Source: Pseudaminobacter soli (ex Li et al. 2025) (GTDB taxonomy: Bacteria; Pseudomonadota; Alphaproteobacteria; Rhizobiales; Rhizobiaceae). Taken from it: a DNA stretch of 64,000 nt. The stretch covers positions 290,424 to 354,423 of the forward strand of contig NZ_JARXVF010000006.1 of NCBI RefSeq assembly GCF_029892515.1, written 5' to 3'. The translations under genes were made by a program, and so were the position numbers. The notes beneath the pieces were generated by a model. It was not told the origin of the DNA. It did no database searches and saw only the letters and a list, made by a program, of their open reading frames with translations. Shown one piece after another: positions 8,768-17,469 of the stretch; within the stretch, counting starts at the first letter, position 1, and every line of letters begins with the position of its first letter.

Positions 8768-10249
8768 TTACCAATGTACATCATGGTCGAGCGGATAAAT
8801 CGGCCTACTGATCTTGCGAAAAGAAAACAGTTCATAATCGGAACTGGTCACGCCCGAGCTTGCGCATTCCACAACCACCTTGCAGCGCGGTTCGAAGACC
8901 GGTCTGCAATACATGCGCGATTTAAGCACAAGATAGCGCGCCGCCAATGGATCGATTGCTGTGCACTGGAAGACGCCGAGGTCCCATGGCTCATGAGGAA
9001 GTTCGGTGATCAGGATGACGGCATCGTCCGTTTCGAACTTGACGGCACGACCCATCTGGCAAAGCTGGCCGGTATAGATTGGCCCCGAGACAATATAGGT
9101 CCCATCGCCGATCGCCGCGACGCGGCCCTCAAGTCTCAAGGGCGCGTGGGGCGGCACAAAGCCCTGCGCCTTTACCTTGTTGCCAAGCTCAATGGTGAGC
9201 GTGGCGCCGACGCCTGCAGCGATCAGCGTCGCGACAATTTCTGGGTCGCAGATCGGACCGGCGACAATTCCATCAAAGCGGGCGGCCAGCATTTCTTGCA
9301 GCACATCCATGTTGTCGCACGTGCCGCCGGACATGCAATTGTCGCCATGGTCTAGTAACAGAACCGGGCCGCTTCCCGGAAGCCCAGACCCTTCTCTTGC
9401 GGCGGCTAGCGAAGTCTCCAGCGGACCTTGTTCGTAAAGGAATTCCTCCCGCCTGCGCCACGCTTCGGCGGCAACTTCAATTGCCAGAGTTTCAGAAGTC
9501 GCAGCATCTTTTGCGACGGCAACGACCGAAACTCCGGTGTCGGGCGTGTCGGCAATCGGAAATCCGCCGAAAACCGTGACTGCATAAACGCCTTCCCCTT
9601 TCTCGGCCTCGCGCGCCAGATTGACTATGTCAGTCATTGCGCAGGGAACATTCGTGTTCATGCGCAGCGTTGCCGCGAGCATGGGCGGGTGAACACAGCT
9701 CTGATGTGGCCGTGGACCACCTTGCAGCATCATATCGATGATGCGCGTGACATGCTCGCCCGTCGCATACATATCGACATGCGGGTAGGTCTTGAAACCA
9801 ACGATGCAGTCGCAGTTCTCAACCATGCGTTGCGTGACGTTACCATGAAGGTCCAGCGCCACACCCAAGGGAACCTCGGGCGTCTTGCGCCTGATCCGGG
9901 CGAGCAATTCCCCCTCGCCATCGTCAAACCGTTGCGTCACCATCGCGCCGTGCAGATCGAGCAGGATGGCGTCGCAGCTTTCGTCCACGGCCTGAAGAAT
10001 GGCCGCCACCATCTCCTCAAAAGCTTCGTCGTCGACAGGACCGCTAGGGTTGGCGGTGGCTGTCAGCGGCAACACCAGTTCAGCGCCAATACGCAAGGCA
10101 TAGTCATAAAATGCACCGAGCGCGGTATTGGAGCCTTGAGCAAAAGCGAGCGCCTGCTGGCCCGTCTTCGGATCGAAGGAGCCAAGCTTTGTCGGCACCG
10201 GCGAGAACGTATTGGTTTCATGATTTAGCCGGGCAACGACAATCCGCAT
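8768..10249 (-). CDS. MlrC-family protein (M81 metallopeptidase-like)
   Basis: 493-residue protein with both family domains: an N-terminal domain (MRIVVARLNHETNTFSP, LDLHGAMV, GVALDLHGNVT, GFKTYPHVDMYATGEH) and a C-terminal domain (VLLLDHGDNCMSGGTCDNMD). The repeated Asp/His motifs are presumed metal ligands. MlrC was first described in microcystin breakdown by sphingomonads, but most homologues act on unknown compounds, and a M81 metallopeptidase label is used. A start nine codons upstream (10276) is open but less family-like. It stands alone beside a broken LacI gene, so it may have lost its regulator. Confidence 0.88.
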   Translation of the reverse strand: MRIVVARLNHETNTFSPVPTKLGSFDPKTGQQALAFAQGSNTALGAFYDYALRIGAELVLPLTATANPSGPVDDEAFEEMVAAILQAVDESCDAILLDLHGAMVTQRFDDGEGELLARIRRKTPEVPLGVALDLHGNVTQRMVENCDCIVGFKTYPHVDMYATGEHVTRIIDMMLQGGPRPHQSCVHPPMLAATLRMNTNVPCAMTDIVNLAREAEKGEGVYAVTVFGGFPIADTPDTGVSVVAVAKDAATSETLAIEVAAEAWRRREEFLYEQGPLETSLAAAREGSGLPGSGPVLLLDHGDNCMSGGTCDNMDVLQEMLAARFDGIVAGPICDPEIVATLIAAGVGATLTIELGNKVKAQGFVPPHAPLRLEGRVAAIGDGTYIVSGPIYTGQLCQMGRAVKFETDDAVILITELPHEPWDLGVFQCTAIDPLAARYLVLKSRMYCRPVFEPRCKVVVECASSGVTSSDYELFSFRKISRPIYPLDHDVHW

Positions 10250-11031
10250 CTGAAGTCTCCACGCGAAGCGACTCACAAGCCTTAGGATAGCCGGGTGTTG
10301 GCGGACCCAAAAAGGGGCCGCAGGAACTCAATTGGGCGACGCCGGGACGCAAAACCTCAACCTCGAGGGAGCCAGAGGGCAGTTGCAGACCAGGGCATTG
10401 CCCTCCTTGCGGCGGGGTCGGTCCTACAGGTGACGGCATTCCCGAGCCGGGCATTACGCCCGGCTTATGCCGCCATCCCATAATAGGCGCACATGCCCGT
10501 GGTCCGCTGCAGTCGAGAGGTCAGCTTGATCAAGTGGGACGCAGGAGCGATGCAGATGGACTCGGCTCTGATACCGCGCAGCCCCTGCGAAGCGCCCGAT
10601 CAATCGCGACGGCATCGGCCCACTCGACGTCATGGTCGCGCACGGAACGCAAGCGCCTTATCGGCTTTTCGGCCCGCCGCGACGGGGGATCAAGCCTAGA
10701 GGGTCGCCCGCACCAGATGTCGTCGGCCCCGTCGCGGGGTTGCAAGCCCCAGCGATATGCAGCAAGCGAAACCGAGCCCGGCATCGTAGCTTGCCTGATC
10801 TGGCATGTACATTTGGCAGCAAAACAGCCCTGCCCCCCTCTCCCGACGAGTGACCGGCCGCCTTCTATCCTCTTGTAAGCATTTGATGTTTCCTCAAAAC
10901 GGAAGTGAAGTAGGCCTTTACTTCCGTTACAGGTGAAACAGCGTTTCCAGGAGAAACTGACCTGGTCAAACAGGAAGGATCCGGCACGGACAATTCAGTC
11001 CCACGCCGGATCCCAAGTCTTTAGCCAGCCC
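10250..11031. other. Non-coding stretch between MlrC and M24 genes
   Basis: No reading frame here has a recognisable product, and none has a convincing ribosome binding site. The region holds a 7-bp hairpin (GCCGGGC at 10446-10452 with GCCCGGC at 10458-10464), a 9-bp long-range inverted repeat (GGATCCGGC 10977-10985 with GCCGGATCC 11005-11013) and the terminator listed separately. It may be decayed sequence, since the MlrC side already carries a pseudogene and an IS remnant. Confidence 0.5.
10895..10927 (-). terminator. Intrinsic terminator for the XRE-GAF-M24 operon
   Basis: On the minus strand a 12-bp stem (ACGGAAGTAAAG pairing with CTTCACTTCCGT, one G-T wobble) with a five-base loop is followed by TTTTGAGG. 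It lies about 105 bases after the stop of the M24 peptidase gene, with nothing between them, so it is the likely end of that transcript. Confidence 0.65.
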
Positions 11032-12132
11032 TCACACTTGGGCCACATGAACCTCGCGCGGCAACTCGGACAGGATCTCGGGACCGTCCTCGCGCAGGAT
11101 GACGATCTCCTCGAGACGGATACCGAAGCGGCCCGGCAGGTAGATGCCGGGTTCGATGGAGAACACCATCCCCTCCTCCAGCACCGTTTCCGAGGTCGCG
11201 GTGACGTAGGGCGGCTCGTGACCGTCGATACCCATGCCGTGTCCGGTGCGATGGACGAAGAATTCTCCGTAGCCAGCGTCCGCGATCACGCCGCGCGCCG
11301 CCGCGTCGACATCCCTGGCCTTCACGCCCGGACGCGCTGCCTTGAGTGCCGCCTGCACTGCCCGCTCGACGATGGTGTGGATCTGGCCGTAGCCTTCCGG
11401 CGGTCGGCCGACCACTGCCATGCGGGTGATGTCGCTCGGGAAACCGCTCTTGCGGCCGCCGATGTCGACCACTACCGCATCGCCCTCGGCCAGCTTGCGC
11501 TCGCCGGTCTGATGGTGCGGGAAAGCACCGTTCTGGCCGGCGCCGACAATCCAGAATGCGGGAGCTGCGCCCTCTGAGGAGAAGTGGCCGCGAATGATTT
11601 CGGCCAATTCGCGCTCGCTCATTCCGACGCGTATCGAAGCAAAGGCCTTCTGCATGGCGCGGTCGGCGATGCCGGCATTCATCTTCAGCTTGGCATACTC
11701 GCCGGCATCCTTGCGCATCCGCAGCGCGCCGATCGTGTCGGCGGTGAAGGCATGCTGGGCACCAGGCAGTGCGCCGAGCAAAAGCAGTGCGAAGTCGGCG
11801 CGCATCGTCTCGTCCAGCACCACCTTCTTCGCCTGGGCTGCGCCGATGTCGGCGAGCGCAGCTGTCAACGCCGCATCCGGTCCGTCAGCATCGGCCCAGT
11901 TATGGAAGCCGATGTCGGTGCATTCCCGGGTGCCCTCGGCGTTCAGGACCGGCATCAGGAAGGTCTCCTTTTCGCGCGCCACGAGCAGCAGACAGGGCCG
12001 CTCGTCGGGGTGCGGGTGGAAGCCCAGCAGCCAGTCCATATGCGAACCGGGCGCGATCGCCACGAGATCGGTGTCGGTGGCACGCATTCTTTCGCGCAGC
12101 GCGGCCAGCCGCTTGGCAGTATCTATGGTCAT
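11032..12132 (-). CDS. M24-family Xaa-Pro peptidase-like protein
   Basis: 366-residue protein with an N-terminal creatinase-type domain and a C-terminal pita-bread metallopeptidase domain. All five expected metal ligands are visible in order: Asp in VVVDIGG, Asp in SDITRM, His in HRTGHGMG, Glu in SIEPGIY and Glu in RLEEIV. It should be a cytoplasmic dimetal aminopeptidase or dipeptidase that cuts before proline, or a related creatinase-type hydrolase. It is the last gene of a three-gene minus-strand unit after the XRE-cupin regulator and the GAF protein. Substrate unknown. Confidence 0.88.
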   Translation of the reverse strand: MTIDTAKRLAALRERMRATDTDLVAIAPGSHMDWLLGFHPHPDERPCLLLVAREKETFLMPVLNAEGTRECTDIGFHNWADADGPDAALTAALADIGAAQAKKVVLDETMRADFALLLLGALPGAQHAFTADTIGALRMRKDAGEYAKLKMNAGIADRAMQKAFASIRVGMSERELAEIIRGHFSSEGAAPAFWIVGAGQNGAFPHHQTGERKLAEGDAVVVDIGGRKSGFPSDITRMAVVGRPPEGYGQIHTIVERAVQAALKAARPGVKARDVDAAARGVIADAGYGEFFVHRTGHGMGIDGHEPPYVTATSETVLEEGMVFSIEPGIYLPGRFGIRLEEIVILREDGPEILSELPREVHVAQV

Positions 12133-12174
12133 CTCTGCTCTCCTCGTATTACGTGGGTTCCGGGCATCGTATGC

Positions 12175-12672
12175 TCAGATGCCGCCGTTGCGGTCGTTGA
12201 GCATGACGCAGATCGCACCAGGCAGCTTCAGCGCTTCGGATGCTGCAACCCGTTCGGGCGTGTAGAAGCCGGCCTCGTGCAGGCAGTTAATGGTAGCGAG
12301 AACCTCGCCTTCGACCACCACCGGCACGTTGATGACGGATTCACAGCCGAGCGACTTGATCAGTTCATGGTCGGGGAAGACCGCCGCGATATCGTCGATG
12401 GCATTGGCAACGAAGGTGCGCTTTTCATCGATCACCTGCCGCGACCAATCGGTCTTGTCGGCCGGCTTGGTGCCGGAAACCGGATAGGCTTCGGGCATGT
12501 TGGTATAGATGCGGCGCGCGACTTCGGCGACCGGATCGTTGATCGTGATGGTGAAGAGTTTCACACCGACGGTGTCTTGAGTGAGCTTGTAGAGCGCCTC
12601 GCAGGCGGCTTCCGGCTGGTTGCCAGCTGCGGCCATGGCGCGAACGAATTCCTGATAATCGGGCTTTTGCAT
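12175..12672 (-). CDS. Small GAF-domain protein
   Basis: 165-residue protein made almost entirely of one GAF-like domain: GVKLFTITI, then IKSLGCESVINVPVVVEGEV, then TINCLHEAGFYTPERVAASE, ending with MLNDRNGGI. GAF domains bind small molecules and usually act as sensors. It lacks the cysteine pattern of free-methionine sulfoxide reductases, so that function is not suggested. The start at 12672 has GGAGAA upstream; the longer open frame to 12741 adds a basic, non-conserved leader. It lies between the regulator and the M24 gene, and its job there is unknown. Confidence 0.75.
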   Translation of the reverse strand: MQKPDYQEFVRAMAAAGNQPEAACEALYKLTQDTVGVKLFTITINDPVAEVARRIYTNMPEAYPVSGTKPADKTDWSRQVIDEKRTFVANAIDDIAAVFPDHELIKSLGCESVINVPVVVEGEVLATINCLHEAGFYTPERVAASEALKLPGAICVMLNDRNGGI

Positions 12673-12798
12673 TGGGTCTTCTCCATTGCCGGCGGGCCGG
12701 CTTTTCGCGGTTTTGGGAATGTTGCGACGGAAGTGCCGCATGGGGGAGGGAACTAAAGAGTCCGGCAGCCGAGCCGGTTTGGTCGGCGTCTCGCTATG

Positions 12799-13488
12799 TC
12801 ATGATCGGTGAAGCTTCAAATGGGGGTGCGTTGCGACATTGCCGCGCCCGGCGCGACGGACGGCGACGGGCGCCTGTGAGTCGGTGTCACTTGCGCTGTT
12901 GCTGAACACGTTCATCGTGCAAGTGTGCAGAATGGTGGTCGTTTCGCCGGTATGGTTCCAGCTGGCATGCAGTCTCGTCGAAGCGAAGTGTACGGAATCG
13001 CCAGCCTCCAGAACCGTCGCCTCGCCGTCAACTTCGACGGTGAGCGCACCCTGCAGCACGAAGAAGATCTCCTCGCCCTCGTGCGACGTCAGTTCGGTGC
13101 GGTAGCCGGCGGGGTGGTGCATCAGGACACTTGTCAACGCGCTGCCTGGAAAGGCGGCCGAGAGCCGCTCATAGGTTATGGCGTTGGAGCTGTCGCCAAT
13201 CGCATAGGCCGGGCGCTGTTCGTGCCGGGTGACAGGCCCCTCACCGCGCGCCTGCGACAGGAATTGGCTGACATCGGCATCGAGGACACGGCAGACTGCG
13301 ACCAGCGAGGTGAGCGATGGTGTGGTGATGCCACGCTCGATCTGGGAGATGAAGCCGACCGAGAAGCCTGCGCTGTCGGCAACCTCTTTCAAAGTAAAGC
13401 CGAGACCAGTTCGGCGCTCGCGCAGCCGCTGGCCGAGGGAGTTTCTTTCCTCACTCGCAACTTGGCTGGTGGCTGGTTCCCCGCTCAA
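12799..13488 (-). CDS. XRE-family HTH regulator with C-terminal cupin
   Basis: 229-residue regulator. An XRE/Cro-type helix-turn-helix is at about residues 15-70 (LGQRLRERRTGLGFTLKEVA, then GFSVGFISQIERGITTPSLT), followed by a single cupin domain near 145-205 (GEEIFFVLQGALTVEVDGEA, then GDSVHFASTRLHASWNHTGE). This architecture is used by PuuR-like regulators that sense a small metabolite in the cupin. It heads the minus-strand unit with the GAF and M24 genes. Two copies of TTTTAG-N5-CTAAAA lie 17 and 67 bases upstream of its start, so it probably represses its own operon. Confidence 0.9.
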   Translation of the reverse strand: MSGEPATSQVASEERNSLGQRLRERRTGLGFTLKEVADSAGFSVGFISQIERGITTPSLTSLVAVCRVLDADVSQFLSQARGEGPVTRHEQRPAYAIGDSSNAITYERLSAAFPGSALTSVLMHHPAGYRTELTSHEGEEIFFVLQGALTVEVDGEATVLEAGDSVHFASTRLHASWNHTGETTTILHTCTMNVFSNSASDTDSQAPVAVRRAGRGNVATHPHLKLHRS

Positions 13489-13505
13489 GGGTGATCCTCC
13501 GAGAG

Positions 13506-13572
13506 TTTTAGCGTGACTAAAATTTGGCTCCGCAACCGGGGTGTCGTCAAGCGGTTTTTAGCAATACTAAAA
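13506..13572 (-). promoter_or_regulatory. Twin operator TTTTAG-N5-CTAAAA upstream of the XRE-cupin gene
   Basis: Two identical-armed inverted repeats are present: TTTTAG-CGTGA-CTAAAA at 13506-13522 and TTTTAG-CAATA-CTAAAA at 13556-13572. Their centres are exactly 50 bp apart, close to five helical turns, so two bound dimers would face the same side of DNA. The match of arms with different spacers argues for selection. They lie immediately upstream of an HTH-cupin gene and are the likely autoregulatory site. Confidence 0.75.
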
Positions 13573-13715
13573 CTGTGGTGACTGGCGCTTCTGCAGGACG
13601 GGTCGCGCCACGGGGTTGCGATGTATCGAATTTTGCGGGGTGCGCGGCCGGCCGGGAACGTGGCTGGCATATCTGAAGATCACGGCAGATGGCCTCCCTC
13701 GAGAGAGAGCGTTCG

Positions 13716-14093
13716 ATGACTGAAAGACCCCTCGCCCAACCGCAGATGGATCGCGCCGTCATCGGGCGCCGTGTGCGCACCTTCTATGTCAGGATTCGTA
13801 GCGACCCGCGGCTGGGCGCTATCTTCGCGCGCGAGATTGCCGGTGACTGGGAACTGCATCTCGGAAGATGGTCAAGTCTTGGCGCTCGCTGACCCTCAAG
13901 ACCGGGACCTATGACGGGCCCGGTACCGGCTCATGTCATACTCAAGGACGTGGCGGAAAGCGACTTTGCAATCTGGCTCGACCTGTTCGGCGGAACGGCG
14001 CCCACCGGAGGCGGTAGCTCCGATCGGACAGCGCGCAGGCTGCAAATGGCGACGTGCTATCATTTGGCCGGCGTAGCCAATCGTCAGGTATAG
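13716..14093 (+). pseudogene. Group III truncated haemoglobin, frameshifted
   Basis: The first part reads MDRAVIGRRVRTFYVRIRSD and LGAIFAREIAGDWELHL (to about 13868), a good match to the start of group III truncated globins. After that the frame breaks: SLTLKTGTY appears in another frame, and VPAHVILKDVAESDFAIWLD resumes in a third frame from about 13920, ending at the TAG near 14093. At least two small indels are needed to join the parts. The gene was a small haem oxygen/NO-binding protein and is now inactive, unless the sequence contains errors here. Confidence 0.75.
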
Positions 14094-14106
14094 GGCGCGG
14101 CCCTAC

Positions 14107-14122
14107 ATTGACAGCTGTCAAC
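14107..14122. promoter_or_regulatory. parS: parS-like centromere site 1
   Basis: ATTGACAGCTGTCAAC matches the 16-bp repABC partition palindrome (GTTNNNNGCNNNNAAC) in 15 of 16 positions of the local consensus. It is the first of three near-identical copies in this replication region and should bind RepB. Confidence 0.75.
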
Positions 14123-14218
14123 GGCCATCCCAGTCTTATTCCTTCCGGTATCGTAACGATTGCTCTGGCGGCTCCATTGGGCTTGGCTGGTTCGACAGTT
14201 GAGGGAGTGAGGACGTAG

Positions 14219-14623
14219 ATGGGCTTGCCAAGGGAAGCCGGAATGCCGGCCGTAAATTCGCAGGTGACGTTCTTCTATTATGAGGACCTCACTGCACCTG
14301 AAGCCTTTTATGGCGATCTGCTCGGCTTCGAGAAAACCTTCGACAAGGGTTGGGTGAAGTTCTTTCGCATCACGACAAATTCCTATGTCGGGCTTGTTGC
14401 TTCGGCCCAAGGGCACCACAAGGCGTCAGAGGCGAAGGCCGTGATGCTCAGTATCGAGACGCCGGAACTCGAGGCTTGGTATGCGCAGGCAAGTGAGCGC
14501 AGCGCCGCGATAGAGGTGCCGCTCGATCTGGACCAGCCGACGAACAAGCTGGTGACGACGTTTCTGCTGCGCGATCCCGGGGGCTACAGCGTGGAGTTCT
14601 TCCGCTTCAACGCGAACGTCTGA
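14219..14623 (+). CDS. VOC-family (glyoxalase/bleomycin-resistance fold) protein
   Basis: 134-residue single-domain vicinal-oxygen-chelate protein. It shows the beta-alpha-beta-beta-beta module pattern: VTFFYYEDLTAPEAFYGDLL, then WVKFFRITTNSYVGLV, ending LLRDPGGYSVEFFRF. The terminal Glu in YSVEFF is a usual metal-ligand position. Members isomerise, cleave or sequester small molecules using a divalent metal, and the specific activity is not readable. GAGG lies upstream of the ATG at 14219; an internal ATG at 14243 is possible. It sits between two parS sites and is a passenger in the replication region rather than a known partition protein. Confidence 0.75.
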   Translation: MGLPREAGMPAVNSQVTFFYYEDLTAPEAFYGDLLGFEKTFDKGWVKFFRITTNSYVGLVASAQGHHKASEAKAVMLSIETPELEAWYAQASERSAAIEVPLDLDQPTNKLVTTFLLRDPGGYSVEFFRFNANV

Positions 14624-15051
14624 CGGGCTGGCTCCGCTCAGCGCGGAATGGAACGCCAGCGGTTCGCGACGAATGGCGGGCCCATTCCTTCTGCCTTCTC
14701 AAGCGCTGGCGTTGACAGCTGTCAACGCCAACGGAAGAGACCATACGCATCCGAAACGATCCCTTGACAGGACGCCGAATAGTTAATTTCCGTTAACCAT
14801 AAATCCCTTGACGCGAATCGCCCCCGACTGCACCTTGGTTACGGAGTTGGGACGTAATTCGACTATTCCGGCGTAACAGAACTTCAGTTTCGTTACTGCG
14901 GCTTTTGCACGTTAAAAATTGGGCTGGCGTAGGTCGAGATTCGACCTGCACGCCCGAATCGGAGCATGGTCCGCAAATAGCCTGTATTTCCGCGTCAGAC
15001 GCGGAGGGATTGCGTTCAAAATGCGATAACCGGACTGACAGGAATTAAAGA
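14624..15051. other. Control region upstream of repA
   Basis: About 430 bases without a gene. It holds the second parS site, a 7-bp-arm inverted repeat AGGTCGA-GAT-TCGACCT at 14931-14947 and a short hairpin CCGCGT-CAG-ACGCGG at 14990-15004. The repABC promoter and RepA/RepB operators are expected here; the AGGTCGA repeat is the best operator candidate. I could not find a convincing -35/-10 pair. Confidence 0.5.
14707..14730. promoter_or_regulatory. parS: parS centromere site 2 (24-bp perfect palindrome)
   Basis: GTTGACAGCTGTCAAC lies at 14711-14726 and is a perfect repABC-type parS. The symmetry continues on both sides (TGGC / GCCA) to give a 24-bp perfect palindrome. It is located about 320 bp before repA and is the strongest of the three copies. 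Confidence 0.88.
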
Positions 15052-16308
15052 ATGATTGCCGAGGCTAAGGTGCAGGAACAGGATTGGGGACAATTTGAGG
15101 GGGCGGCCATGTCGACGGATCGGACCATTGCGGCCGATGCCGAGATGCTGTCGGCACAGCTTCAGGCGATGCGCGATCGCTTGTTCCAGCCCGAATCCCG
15201 CAAGATGCTGCGCAAGTTCACAAGCGGCGAGGCTGCCAAACTGATCGGCGTATCCGACGGCTATCTGCGACAACTGTCGATCGCAGGCGAGGGGCCGCAG
15301 CCCGAGACGGGCACTGGCGGCCGCCGTCTTTATACATTGGCCGACATCAATGCGCTGCGTCGGCATCTGGCCGATCAGGGTGGCGCCAAGGCGCGCACCT
15401 ATCTGCCGCGCCGTAATCCCGAATTGGGCGAACATCTGCAGGTGATCGCTGTCACCAACTTCAAGGGCGGCTCAGGCAAGACCACGACCAGCACGCATCT
15501 GGCACAGCATCTCGCACTGTCGGGCTTCCGAGTGCTTGCCGTTGATCTTGACCCGCAGGCTTCGATGTCGGCGCTGTTCGGCTATCAGCCGGAGCTGGAC
15601 CTCAACGGCAATGACACGCTCTATGGCGCGATCCGTTACGACGAAAACCGTCGGCCTCTCAGCGAGATCATCCGCAAGACCTATTTCGACGGGCTCGACC
15701 TTGTGCCAGGCAATCTCGAACTGCAGGAGTTCGAGCACACCACCCCGCATATGCTTTCGGCGCGGCAGCAGGGCGGCGATGACGGCCAGCCGCTGTTCTT
15801 CGCACGCGTGCAGGCAGCCTTCGCCACTATAGCCGACGACTACGACGTCATCGTCGTGGACTGCCCACCGCAGCTTGGCTTTTTGACGCTATCGGCGCTG
15901 TGCGCTGCAACTTCGGTACTCGTGACCGTGCATCCGCAGATGCTCGACGTCGCCTCGATGAGCCAATTCCTGTTCATGACCGCCGACCTGCTGGCGGTGG
16001 TGCGCGAAGCCGGCGGCGAGCTCAATTTCGACTTCATGCGCTATCTCATCACGCGCTACGAGCCCAATGACGGGCCGCAGACCCAGATCGCTGGCTTCCT
16101 GCGCTCGCTGTTCGGCTCGCGCGTGCTGACCGCGCCGCTGGTGAAATCAACAGCCTTCTCCGATGCTGGCCTCACCAAACAGACACTCTACGAAGTGTCC
16201 CGCGAAAGCTTCACCCGCACGACCTATGACCGCGCGATGGAATCGTTGACAGCTGTCAACTCCGAGATTGAGAGCCTTGTGCTCAAAGCTTGGAATCGGA
16301 CGGCTTGA
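15052..16308 (+). CDS. repA: Plasmid partitioning protein RepA (ParA-type ATPase)
   Basis: 418-residue Walker-type partition ATPase and first gene of repABC. An N-terminal DNA-binding region has a MerR-like helix-turn-helix (FTSGEAAKLIGVSDGYLRQL, about residues 56-75). The deviant Walker A KGGSGKTT is at 138-145, followed by VLAVDLDPQASMSALFG and the Walker B region VIVVDCPPQLGF. RepA with RepB segregates the replicon and represses the operon. A second start at 15109 (MSTDRTIAAD) has a better ribosome binding site (GAGGGG) and gives 399 residues, closer to the usual length, so it may be the real one. A parS site is embedded near its 3' end. Confidence 0.95.
   Translation: MIAEAKVQEQDWGQFEGAAMSTDRTIAADAEMLSAQLQAMRDRLFQPESRKMLRKFTSGEAAKLIGVSDGYLRQLSIAGEGPQPETGTGGRRLYTLADINALRRHLADQGGAKARTYLPRRNPELGEHLQVIAVTNFKGGSGKTTTSTHLAQHLALSGFRVLAVDLDPQASMSALFGYQPELDLNGNDTLYGAIRYDENRRPLSEIIRKTYFDGLDLVPGNLELQEFEHTTPHMLSARQQGGDDGQPLFFARVQAAFATIADDYDVIVVDCPPQLGFLTLSALCAATSVLVTVHPQMLDVASMSQFLFMTADLLAVVREAGGELNFDFMRYLITRYEPNDGPQTQIAGFLRSLFGSRVLTAPLVKSTAFSDAGLTKQTLYEVSRESFTRTTYDRAMESLTAVNSEIESLVLKAWNRTA
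16245..16260. promoter_or_regulatory. parS: parS centromere site 3, inside the repA coding sequence
   Basis: Perfect GTTGACAGCTGTCAAC within the last codons of repA, where it encodes part of ESLTAVNSE. It is identical to the core of the site at 14711-14726. parS sites inside or beside repABC genes are known for this plasmid family, but coding sequence that carries a perfect copy must satisfy both protein and RepB binding. Confidence 0.85.
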
Positions 16309-16319
16309 GGGGGGCTGGC

Positions 16320-17354
16320 ATGTCATCAAACCGCAAGGACCAACTCAAAGCCCTCTTCGGAATGGACCAGGCGCCGGCGCCCACACCGCGGCCGGAACAG
16401 AAACCTGCCGCCCCGGAGGCGGTAACGCCGGCCGAGAAGCCACGCGCCGCCTCGGGGGCGGTCAAGGCGATAGGCCTGTCGCTTGGCGGCCTGTCGCGTG
16501 AGCTTGAGGATGCAAGGCGGCTGAAGGAGAGCCTGGAAGCCGGCGAGCGCATCGTCGAGCTCGATCCGGCGCTGGTTGATGCCTCCTTCATCTCCGACCG
16601 CCTGAGTTTCGACGACCAGCACGACCCGGACTTCGCCGCGCTGGTCGAAAGCATCAAAGGCAGCGGCCAGCAGGTGCCGGTGCTGGTGCGTCCGCATCCG
16701 GAAAAGCCTGGGCGGTTCCAGGCTGCCTATGGTCACCGCCGCCTGCGCGCCGTACTGCGGCTTGAGCTGCCGCTGCGCGCCATTGTGCGCAACCTGACCG
16801 ACGCCGAACTGGTGCTGGCGCAGGGCAAGGAAAATAACGAACGGCGCAACCTCTCCTTCATTGAGCGGGCGCTGTTCGCTCATGCGCTGATCAAGCACGG
16901 CTTCGAGCGGGGAGTGGTGCAGGAAGCCCTTTCGCTGCACAAGGCCGATATGACCCGCTTCCTGCAGGTGGCTGAGGCACTGCCGTTCCAGATCGCGCAG
17001 GCGGTGGGTCCTGCACCGAAGGCTGGGCGCGCCCGCTGGATGGAGCTTGCAGACCTTCTGAAGAGCGAAGCCGCGCAGGTGAAGGCTTCTGATGAAGTGA
17101 CGAGCGAGCGTTTCCGCGCAGCCGACAGTGATGCGCGCTTTGCCCTGTTGTTCAATCGCCTGGCGCGCAAGCCAAAGGTGGAGGCGGCGGCAACCGAGAT
17201 TCGTGACGAGCGTGGGCGCATATTTGCCCGCCTTGGCAATCTGTCAAAAACGCCGCGACTTGAACTGACGGCCGCGCCGGCTGGATTTGCCGAATTTCTC
17301 GGTGAAGAACTGCCGGCGCTGCTGGAGCGGTTCGTAGAGCGGCAGCGCGAATAG
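16320..17354 (+). CDS. repB: Plasmid partitioning protein RepB (ParB-type)
   Basis: 344-residue centromere-binding protein. It starts with the family-typical MSSNRKDQLKALFGMD, has a low-complexity Pro/Ala segment near residues 20-45, then the ParB nuclease-like domain (FAALVESIKGSGQQVPVLVR, then QAAYGHRRLRAVLRL, residues about 108-150) and a helix-turn-helix region (NERRNLSFIERALFAHALIK, residues about 178-197). It binds the parS palindromes and, with RepA, partitions and represses repABC. The ATG at 16320 lies 11 bases after the repA stop and is preceded by GAGGGGGG, so the pair is co-translated. Confidence 0.95.
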   Translation: MSSNRKDQLKALFGMDQAPAPTPRPEQKPAAPEAVTPAEKPRAASGAVKAIGLSLGGLSRELEDARRLKESLEAGERIVELDPALVDASFISDRLSFDDQHDPDFAALVESIKGSGQQVPVLVRPHPEKPGRFQAAYGHRRLRAVLRLELPLRAIVRNLTDAELVLAQGKENNERRNLSFIERALFAHALIKHGFERGVVQEALSLHKADMTRFLQVAEALPFQIAQAVGPAPKAGRARWMELADLLKSEAAQVKASDEVTSERFRAADSDARFALLFNRLARKPKVEAAATEIRDERGRIFARLGNLSKTPRLELTAAPAGFAEFLGEELPALLERFVERQRE

Positions 17355-17469
17355 ACCGAATTTGTCCACTTCCGGCCGAATCACCACAACAATAAGCGGC
17401 CGGCGGGTGGGAGTGTCAGTGTGTAGGATGCGTCCAGGAACCCCTTAGAAAGAAAGGACCCGGCAAGAA

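Noticed and set aside
10530..10878. Open frames on both strands in the gap after MlrC
   Set aside because: No ribosome binding site and no recognised family; the peptides are Arg/Pro-rich and look like noise.
11032..12132. M24 protein considered as DMSP lyase DddP
   Set aside because: It is shorter than DddP, and all five metallopeptidase ligands are intact, so a standard M24 assignment is safer.
12175..12672. GAF protein considered as free-methionine (R)-sulfoxide reductase
   Set aside because: The catalytic cysteine pattern of that family is absent; only one Cys lies near the matching region.
14764..14792. TTGACA followed by AT-rich sequence upstream of repA, considered as the repABC promoter
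   Set aside because: The hexamer at the proper distance is TTTCCG, and the nearer AT-rich stretch is spaced too short. It was left out of the feature list as a promoter.
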